A stretch of 64,000 nucleotides of DNA. Origin: Lingula anatina. Lineage: Eukaryota; Brachiopoda; Lingulata; Lingulida; Lingulidae. The notes beneath the pieces were generated by a model. The model saw only the letters and a list, made by a program, of their open reading frames with translations. It made no database searches and was not told the origin of the DNA. A program made the translations under genes and the position numbers. Positions 49,444-57,829 of the stretch are shown in pieces. The number at the start of each line of letters is the position of its first letter. The first letter of the stretch is position 1. The DNA is taken from NCBI RefSeq assembly GCF_001039355.2, contig NW_019775648.1, forward strand, positions 205,199 to 269,198, written 5' to 3'.

Positions 49444-50107
49444 TGTTCTAGGTTCCAAGCCATTTCTCAAGTTGGGTTTACTAAGGTGTAAAAAGTTCCA
49501 CTATTTCAGAAAAAAGGAACCCCTTTTGGAATAGCCTTAAGTCGTTTCCATTTTTGGTTTTCAGGAAAGCGGTCCTGTGCAGGAGAACTCTTAGCAAGGC
49601 AACAACTCTTTCTAATGTTTACTCATCTACTACAAGCCTTTACATTCCAATTGCCGGAGGGAAGTGTTCTGCCAAAGTTAGAGGGCTCAACAGGGATCAC
49701 CTACCAGCCTCCAAAGTTTGATGTGTGTGCCCATTTGAGGTTTTGAATTACAAGTATAAATATTTCTAAAAAATATTTTATTAGCAGGAGATAAAAAAAA
49801 TAACGTGACCAATACAGTCTTTAAAACATTTTGATAAGGATGTATTTCCATTCATATGACACCTATGGAAAGTTTGAAAAGATCTGTAACTGGATGTCAC
49901 TTGGTCCTCTTTGGCACAATTAACTGTTTTTACTTTTCTCTTCAACAGGAATAAGTGTAACCCTGTATAAAAGGGAATTGGGGCATATCATTGAAACACC
50001 TAACATAAAATGCTATAAACAAAAGAAAAATTAAAGTTAGCAAGACCATACATATTGTTCTTGGTAGTCAGCCAGGTAAGAAGAGAACATAGCACCGAGA
50101 TGGAACC
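49444..50107. other. Unassigned sequence at the retrotransposon break
   Basis: No coding exon that I can support. It marks the switch from retrotransposon to gene-fragment sequence. No target-site duplication is visible between this edge and the 57,830 edge. Confidence 0.35.
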
Positions 50108-50560
50108 TTAACTAAAGTCTGGAAAAATGTATTCATCGTATACCATGGTTGCTTGCACGATGTTTTCTACCATGTATTCAGGAATGCACTGTTTGATAAA
50201 GTCTACAGTCAGCTGATATAATTGAGATTCTTTGTCCAAAGGTTTGCAGATATTCAGATGATCCGTGTCAATTTTGTAATACTCTCCAAATCCAGGATCT
50301 GGAAGATAATAATAATAATAATAATAAACTGTTTATCTTTACTACACACAAATAAAGTGGTCCCATGCAATAAGGCTCAACTTATTTTTCCCATTTATAT
50401 AGTAGATTGTTTATATACAACAATAACCTAGGCCTGATATAGTGTATCAATAATCAAGGCAAAAAACTGAGAAAAATATATACTTACTACTTGAAGTTTC
50501 TGGAACTACAACAGATGTGTATGTTCCCAATTTAGGGCTTTTCAGCAATTCTGTTTCTTN
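50108..50560 (-). CDS. Last two exons of an unidentified minus-strand gene
   Basis: The terminal exon 50298-50108 encodes PGFGEYYKIDTDHLNICKPL, later FIKQCIPEYMVENI and ending VYDEYIFPDFS with a stop. It is joined in matching phase to an upstream exon that ends at 50488 with a canonical donor and encodes ETELLKSPKLGTYTSVVVPE. The upstream edge of that exon is hidden by undetermined bases (50560, 50569, 50571). The composition and splice sites look like a real host gene; I do not recognise the family and see no named domain. Upstream exons should lie to the right, but none was found, so this may be an isolated gene fragment. Confidence 0.6.
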
Positions 50561-50571
50561 GTCAAATGNCN
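50560..50571. other. Undetermined bases (N) between two gene ends
   Basis: N at 50560, 50569 and 50571, next to a T run. They fall exactly between oppositely oriented terminal exons, so a collapsed or chimeric join is possible. A further N occurs at 53953, inside the tandem duplication, and one at 13105. Confidence 0.9.
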
Positions 50572-50685
50572 TTTTTTTTTGTCAGTATAAGATATAAGAG
50601 TTATTGCTGCATTGTCTAGCTTTCTTTGCATAAGTAAAATATATTTTTAGGATGGTTTTGATATATATTTGTATTTTCATTCCAG

Positions 50686-50800
50686 ACACTTTCAAGCCAA
50701 GGAAGCAAGAACATTACGTGTTAGTGTTAATTCATTCTTGGATCATTTGACATTAGTGACACAGACTATAGAACAATTTGGACCCCCTGTGGACACATGA
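50686..50800 (+). CDS. LAGE3: Terminal exon of LAGE3/Pcc1, KEOPS complex subunit (partial)
   Basis: After a strong acceptor (TTTTCATTCCAG), 37 codons and a stop read HFQAKEARTLRVSVNSFLDH then TIEQFGPPVDT. The C-terminal exon of human LAGE3 has the same RISVINFLDQL...RFGPPV pattern (from memory). Pcc1 dimerises and holds together the KEOPS complex, which makes the universal t6A base in tRNAs that read ANN codons. The exon carrying the N-terminal VPFPS-type half was not found upstream in this window. Either the intron is long and interrupted by the retrotransposon, or this is a detached fragment. The next AATAAA is near 51,455. Confidence 0.75.
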
Positions 50801-52163
50801 CAAGCACTGTAGATGTCACTGCAGTACAAGAAAAACTCTTCAACATTCTGTGATAGCTGTAGCACTGGTCTCTACTAGGAGCTGAATGGAACAAAAGATC
50901 AATGCAGTGTTCAGCGGTGGGGAGTTGTTGGTGTAACAGTAATGCTTGGAAGAAATCTTAATGAACAGGACTTTAGTGTGATAGATGGTGTCAGAGAAAT
51001 AAGATTGGGTGATTGAGGTTGAGCGACTGTTACAGACATGAAGAAAAATTAGTTACCCTCCTACCTCACAATTTATGAATGGCATTTTGAATCTGAAGTT
51101 ATTCCATGTTTTATAATCCGAACCCATGATTTCATTGAAATGGTTCAGCCTATCTTAGAATGTCTTTAGATACCCTGCTTTTGTTTAAAGGTTAAGTTGT
51201 TAATATTAACAATATTACCTTCAGCTGACATAACACTCAGAGTATTCAGGTTTTTCCTCAAAGCACTTACTGGGCCTCACATGGCATGGCAGTGAGTATA
51301 AACTGATATGTAGGGAGTGTATAGTAATTGTAATCTTACATGTACTAGTAGCTGCCTGGAACATTGCAATTTTTCACTTTTTTTTTCACTTAACAGATCA
51401 TGAAGATCAGTGATTCAAACCTCAGGAGTCATGTATGTGAAGCTTGAAATGAAAGAATAAACTTATCATGGCTAATGAAAGATCATGCTAAATATGTGTT
51501 TTATGAGTGATGTTCAGTCGAAAATGTGGAAAATGCATGGTTTTTATAGTCTTTCCATATTGTTTAAGGTTTTTCTATATGGTCACACATAGTATTTTCT
51601 GTAGAAATGAAGATGAAATGATGGTATAAAGCAATGTTTGTTTATTATGATTGTAAGTTGGTAATTGATTGATACTTGTAGGTATTGTGCAAAGTTGAAG
51701 AAAAACTTTAAGCCCTAAACATAAAAGGTATATTAGCAACAGTCTTTTATCGACATCAACTAATTTCACAAATGTTTTGCAGTTTTATATGGATAAAAAC
51801 AAACATCGCCTCTTACCTTCCAAAGAGGGGGACATGAGGGGAGGGGGGATGGCGTTTATTTTTTAAAAATTGGTTTTCACACTGTGTTTAAATGTCCATT
51901 CAAACTTAACCTCTTTCATTTTAAAAATAAAATTTAAAAAAAAATTATAACACCATGCATCATGTCAATTTCATTTTGTAGGTACTGCATTTATTAATGA
52001 TTTTTGAGTATTAATTTCAAAGAAAATATTTTATAACAAATGGTTAAGTTAAAAACTTGTACAAAAACACAGTAAAAAAAGCATACCAAAAGTAATGCTT
52101 TAATCCATACTGCTGTGCAATGGATTGAGAGAGTGTTGTAAAAGCTCCCTTACAGAATGTAAA
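50801..52163. other. Sequence downstream of the LAGE3 exon
   Basis: Probably LAGE3 3' UTR up to about 51,460, then AT-rich sequence with a G-rich patch at 51,825-51,855. No exon seen. Confidence 0.35.
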
Positions 52164-52472
52164 ATGTTGCCGGAGTATTCCCGGAGTATAGCAGGAGTAC
52201 TCCGGCAACATAAAAATGTTGCCAGAAAGTATCCCCACTGGCTAGCCGCTAGCAGCTTATCTGCGGCTATATACAGTGCATGTTGCCGGAGGTAAGCCGC
52301 AGGGTTGCCAGAACCTAGCCGCTAGCGGCTACATTCTGGCAACATGCCTTGTATGTTGCCACAAGGTAGCTGCTAGCAGCTTATCTGTGGCTACATATAG
52401 AGCATGTTGCCGGAGGTAAGCCGCAGGGTTGCCGGAAGCTAGCCGCTAGCGGCTACACTCTGGCAACATATA
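52164..52472. repeat. Left array of inverted and direct GTTGCCGGA repeats
   Basis: It opens with a 48-bp hairpin: ATGTTGCCGGAGTA (52164) and its exact complement TACTCCGGCAACAT (52198). Two direct units of about 125 bp follow, each with CATGTTGCCGGAGGTAAGCC and the perfect 16-bp palindrome TAGCCGCTAGCGGCTA (near 52316 and 52440), and each closed by CTGGCAACA. The array is GC-rich in an AT-rich setting. It resembles the compound ends of foldback transposons or a satellite. Confidence 0.8.
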
Positions 52473-53447
52473 TGCACTGTACATTTGCATGTAGACATAC
52501 ACTTTTCTTGTATTATGTATGATATGACAGCATTGATGTTTATTTATGATATGTTATTTATTCATATAGCAGGATGCTTTATGGCTTATTTTGGCTATAT
52601 AATCGGACTATCCAGAAGTGTCAACAGCCATAAAGTTGTTCTGTTTGAAATAAATCATACTCAGAAAATTTCACTTTCAAGCATTCTAAGAAATTGTCTT
52701 ATTTAATTGGTTTTTAAGAATAACATTTGGAATTGAACATGTAGTGCATACATATTAGGCATTATAATATATATATATAAGTTATATATGTTCATGGTGA
52801 TATATTCTTTCTCATCTATGCTTAGTGTGTATATATGAGGGTCCATCAGCATGCAGTTTAAAAGTTCCAAAAAGGTGGGCAAAACCATTTCATCAACGTT
52901 TTTTATCCAGTGTAATAATAATAATAAATAAAAATGCATTTAACTTTTTGTGTTACATAAAAATGTGTTTAGTTTTGTATATTATAATTTGCATGCTGTG
53001 ACAGTATGAATGCATGTACTATTTTTTTGTATTCCATACCCAAGGTCACATGTACTGTTGCGTATGAATACACTACTTCCTGTTAAAAGTAGTTCCATTT
53101 CATCAAAAATGGTCGTCTGCTAGTTTTATTTGCAAAGAACAACCCACAAAGTCAGGAAAATAAGGTATCATCCAAAGTACTTCAACATTTAATTTATTTG
53201 TGTATTTTAACAACAAACTGGTGATGAAATGTCTTTGAATCTAGAAGTGGTAAGACATTGAGAAACTTGACAAAGTACATTTGAGAATTTAGGTATATAG
53301 CTTTCATGCATGAACAGCTACAAGATGAAGAATATGAAGAATTGGACTGTTCTGTTGTGAGATTTGAGTTGTTCTTTACTGACAAATGGACAAGAAGTTC
53401 TAAGAAATGAGTCATTAGAATGGAAGTCAACTATAACTAACAAAATA
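52473..53447. other. AT-rich sequence between the left array and the tandem duplication
   Basis: No gene seen. The frames here are short and of low complexity. Confidence 0.35.
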
Positions 53448-54013
53448 TGTATATGGAATCAGAATCAAATATACAGCTATAGCATATGGCTATCATATGC
53501 ACTTAAATGGTACGTATGTACACACGTATGTAGCAGGAAAGTGGCAATTTTAAGAATGTATGGCTTGATGAAGCACTAGGTATCAGTTAGATTAACAATT
53601 TTCCCCATGGTATAAAGTGAGCATATATAGATGCATAGGGATCAGCAGCTTTTATTTGCCATATGTTAATTGGATATTTAAATTTTAGGGCCAATTTTGT
53701 TTTTCTTTCTCAATGAGTTTTTCTTTATAAATTTGATTGAAACTATAGTAAACAAAGAAATTGAATTTTATGTATCTTGCTTATAGTACTTAGATAGCAT
53801 TGTTCATACATATTTAAACCTGTATAAATGAGTCATGTAAATTAAAATATATATTTATACATATATTTAACGTGCATAAACCACTCTAGAAGCTAGCTAG
53901 GATATTATAATTAAATGAACCCATCTCACAAACTTCTGAGAACAAGATTAATNTATATATGGAATCAGAATCAAATATACAGCTATAGCATATGACTATC
54001 ATGCACTTAAATG

Positions 54014-55712
54014 CATGTGCGTAACCAGGCATACGCACGGATGCACTGTGCGTACAATTTTTTTAGCCTACCATGATATTATTCTCTATAAATTTAGTGT
54101 ATTTTTCACGGAATATAATCGAGAAACCGAACCCGTTCGATTGTCAGTTAAATCACCTGAACGTACAAATCTTCTGTATAAATTGTTTACGCACCATTGT
54201 TCTGACACCCCTTCTCGATTGCTTTCACCGAACTAGTTACCATCAGAAGTCCTATCTTAATCGTCCATCTAGCTGGGACATCCTTTATCTCTTAATTGGA
54301 GGGTTAAGTGTTCTTTAACTCTCAGGTAGCCTTTGTCTTGAGTGTTTCAAATGTACTCTCGCTGGCAATGTTTATCTCAGGAAAAATTTACCTGTGCGTC
54401 ATTTTCAAAGCGCAGCTCCAGCAAACCTGGGGGCACTAGATTATATCTGGACATCGGGCATAAGAAGGAGACAGTGAAACAGAGGAAGACTTTTCCCGCT
54501 AAGCTTTAAAGAATTTTGACACGTACTTGATCCAGCTTAGCCCTCCAAATTAACAGGGTGACATGGACAATTTTCACAAACAAATAATAAAAATAAGATA
54601 CATCAGAGCTTTATCCTGTAATATAATTAGCTAATTTTGGGAGCCATATACTCTCATTTAAGCTGGATGATACCAAGTTAAACTTTTAGAAGATTGATAT
54701 AGATATCAAAAAGTGAACAGCAAAAAGGCGTAATAATACTATAACGATCAACTGATTATTTTCTGACAACTGAGGATAACTGCCGCGAACCACATCGAAC
54801 AACAGTACTGTTATTCAGTTCGATACAAGCAAGCATAATCTGCAAAAGCGCCCAAAGTTTGTGCCCGTAAGCCCCTAGTTCAGGGGCGGAACCTGAACTC
54901 TTTGAAGGGGGGAGGGGTCTAGTTTTTTTTAGGGATTAATTACCCTCACCCCATGGCATCGGGCTCGGGGCATTCTCGAGGGCCCCGGAAAATGCTGTTA
55001 TGGAGGGCAAATGGCGCCATTTGATATGGTTTATAACTGATTCACCTTTTCGGTGCGTTTTTTTTTAACCAGAAATCGAAGGGAGGGGGAGGAGATCGTT
55101 GGGGATCTTCGATGGTAACCGATTCGAGCGTGACGAGGAGGCAATATTCATATCTTCAGCGGAAGATCGTTCGCGATTCGAGGGAAACGAAAAAGCAATT
55201 GTCACATTCGTTCAAGGGACTTCTTTCGCGGAAGATCGTCCTCCGGGGATCGTTGGGGATCCAAGCGAGACGAAAAGAAAACGGACTTCGTTCGCGGAAG
55301 ATTGTAAGCCAGAGATCGTTTGCAATGCGAGCAAGACCAGAAGACAATTTTCATATTCATTTAAGGGAGTTCGTTCGTGAAAGAGCGTCAGCCGGAGATC
55401 GTTATTGATTATTTATAACCCTCCCTCTCCCTTGAAATTTATTATTTTTTACAAATATTTATTCATTTAATTTTTATCCCCCCCCCGTGCCCCAATCCTT
55501 GAAAAAAGTTGATTCTGGATGAAATTATATACTCTAATTATTTAAAATTATTTTAAACTTTAATGATTTTATTACTGGTGAAAACTAAGCTATGATATTT
55601 AGCACATATAATTTAATCTGTCCTTCATCTGTTGCTTAAATCTGCATTTGGCTGTACCTGGGAGTTTTGAAAATCTGTGCGTACAATTTTAAAAGGTCTG
55701 GTTACGCCCCTG
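54014..55712. mobile_element. 1.7-kb non-autonomous DNA transposon with TIRs and 5-bp target duplication
   Basis: Left end CATGTGCGTAACCAGGC; right end, reverse-complemented, CAGGGGCGTAACCAGAC: imperfect inverted repeats of about 17 bp. AAATG flanks both sides (54009-54013, 55713-55717), and copy A of the surrounding duplication shows the empty site with a single AAATG. GTGCGTACAATTTT occurs near both ends. No transposase frame is present. CAGGGGCG-type ends are common in hAT-like and related superfamilies, but those usually give 8-bp duplications, so the superfamily is open. Confidence 0.85.
55080..55405 (+). repeat. Degenerate internal tandem repeats in the DNA transposon
   Basis: Units of very roughly 60-110 bp built around GGAGATCGTTGGGGATC and TTCGCGGAAGATCGT recur three to four times. 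Two overlapping plus-strand frames (93 and 98 codons) stay open through it, a result of repeat structure with few A/T-only codons rather than evidence of a gene. It is the most GC-rich patch of the element. Confidence 0.65.
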
Positions 55713-56143
55713 AAATGGTACGTATATACACATGTATGTAGCAGGAAAGTGGCAATTTTAAGAATGTATGGCTTGATGAAGCACTAGGTATCAGTTAGAT
55801 TAACAATTTTCCCCATGGTAAAAAGTGAGTATATATAGATGCATAGGGATCAGCAGCTTTTATTTGCCATATGTTAATTGGATATTTAAATTTTAGGGCC
55901 AATTTTGTTTTTCTTTCTCAATGAGTTTTTCTTTTATAAATTTGATTGAAACTATAGTAAACAAAGAAATTGAATTTTATGTATCTTGCTTATAGTACTT
56001 AGATAGCATTGTTCATACATATTTAAACCTGTATATTAAAATATAAATTTATACATATATTTAACATACATAAACCACTCTAGAAGCTAGCTAGGATTAT
56101 AATTAAATGAACCCATCTCACAAACTTCTGAGAACAAGATTAA

Positions 56144-56825
56144 TTCAATGTTTTTTGAAAAACTTAAAAAATTTCAATTTTTTGCATTGATCTGTTTGCA
56201 TGATTGTATCAACATTTTCCATTTCTAAGTTAATTAATTTTGCAGACTTTTTTTCAGTTTTTAGGATCAGTTTCAGTACATAATGAAGGTCTAGCAGCAC
56301 GTAGTATAACTGTGTTGATAAATTAGCATATATCTAATGACTAATACTGTTTTAGATCTTTTAAACATTTTAAGGGAAACAATGCATTGTTTTGTAATTA
56401 AATATATATATTTGGATATTGGCTATATATTATGCCAGTAGTGCATTTTCAAATTTGTTTTCTGATCATTTATTAATTTATTTATTCATCCAAAGAGTCA
56501 TGTAAATTGGTTTTTGCATACATGTATTGTTCAATTTTGCAATACACTATGAACTAAAATTTATTTTGTGTTCAAGACTTACAAGTTGATTGTTTGAGTT
56601 GTACATGGTGTAAAAACATGTTTCTGAAAAGTGTTACAACTTGGTTGTGTCATTTTTGTCATGACAGTTGTTTTGCTTTGGTACAAATAAAGAGCTTCTA
56701 GGCACTGAACTTGTGAAGGTCCAAGAACTAAGATGTTACTTAAATTGTCCTTGATTGATCAATCTAAATTGTATTTACATTGGTTTTGGGATCTGTAAAG
56801 TAGCTAGCTGTAACATATACTGCCA
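56144..56825. other. AT-rich sequence before the right array
   Basis: No gene, no clear repeat. Confidence 0.35.
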
Positions 56826-57175
56826 GAGTTCCCCCATAACATATGATGTGGGAGTACTCTGGGAGTATCCCATTTTATCATGCAAATGAGTGTTGCCGGA
56901 GTATCCCCACAACATGTTGCGGGAGTACTCCGGGAGTACCCCATTTTATCATGCAAATGAGTGTTGCCGGAGTATCCCCACAACATGTTGCGGGAGTACT
57001 CCGTGAGTACCCCATTTTATCATGCAAATGAGTGTTGCCGGAGTATCCCCATAAATGTTGCCAGAGGTTTGCGGGAGTACTCCAGCAACACTAATTTGCA
57101 TGATAAAATGGGGTACTCCCGGAGTACGTACTCCGGCAACATGTTGCGGGAGTACTCCCGCAACTGTTGCCAGAG
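56826..57175. repeat. Right array: three 70-bp tandem units plus an inverted copy
   Basis: Units starting near 56850, 56920 and 56990 each contain GGGAGTACTCCGGGAGTACC, CATTTTATCATGCAAATGAG and GTTGCCGGAGTATCCCC. At 57071-57145 the same blocks return inverted (CACTAATTTGCATGATAAAA, GTACTCCGGCAACATGTTGC), so the array folds into a long hairpin. It shares GTTGCCGGAGTA and its complement with the array at 52,164, 4.6 kb away. Every unit carries ATGCAAAT, identical to the POU octamer motif. Confidence 0.85.
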
Positions 57176-57829
57176 GCCTATTTTGTCGGTAAGGGCCATG
57201 AACTGCATGCACTTTGCAAAGTTTCAAGCTCTTATATTTACTATAATATAATTTGGATGGGAAGTCTTATGTTCACTATCTTACTGCAACTTTGGATTTG
57301 ACCTTTTACATTTCCCCATGATTTTGTTGTAAATTGTAATTTTCTACAAAAAAAAATGAAAACATGTAATTATTGCATTTTGTAGAGTTTTTCAAACACA
57401 ACACTGAAGATAGTGCCCTTTTTTTGTTTTTCATATGTGTGCGCTTTCTTTAGCTGGTGGTACAATGCCCAGAGGCAGTATTGCCTCTCTGATCTTCAAG
57501 TTCACATATTGGGATTTTCATTATGTGAATTTGAACTCACTGGTCATGAAACTAATTTTATTGACCTTATTACCTGTTGCGCATGATAAAATTCAGTGTT
57601 GATTAACTGTGCTATTATTCCATAATTATTTATTATTGCATCAAAATTGACAAAATAACCTATTTTCTGCATCTTTATTTTCTGCTTTTTGTTTGTACAT
57701 TTGACAGCTTTGCTGGCTTGTTTAATATACATGTAGCTAGCTGTTGAGTGGTAGTTTTAATGAATAAACAAGTGTTTTTGATCATCATCAATGCTTTCTA
57801 CAATTGAACAACTTACAATTGAACAACTG
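57176..57829. other. Sequence between right array and second retrotransposon segment
   Basis: No gene seen. A short direct duplication, ACAATTGAACAACT, occurs twice just before the retrotransposon homology begins (about 57,800-57,828). Confidence 0.4.

Larger units (their letters stand above)
53448..56143 (+). repeat. 505-bp tandem duplication, second copy split by a transposon
   Basis: Copy A spans about 53448-53952. Copy B starts at 53954 (ATATGGAATCAGAATCAAAT), is interrupted after 60 bp, and resumes at 55713 through about 56143. The copies differ by a few substitutions and small indels, including 16 bp missing near 56,030. The duplication therefore predates the insertion. Confidence 0.85.

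Noticed and set aside
50930-51030. Short plus-strand stretch reading VGVTVMLGRNLNEQDFSV
   Set aside because: Stops follow closely, no splice sites fit, and I recognise no family. It is within the presumed LAGE3 3' UTR.
52164-52472. tRNA-like or rRNA-like GC-rich hairpins
   Set aside because: No A/B box, acceptor stem or rRNA core pattern; the structure is simple inverted repetition.
55099-55408. Two overlapping frames of 93 and 98 codons as a small gene
   Set aside because: Both are products of tandem repeats inside a non-autonomous transposon, and neither resembles a known protein.
56826-57175. CRISPR-like direct repeat array
   Set aside because: Animal genome context, palindromic and tandem units without unique spacers, and no cas genes.
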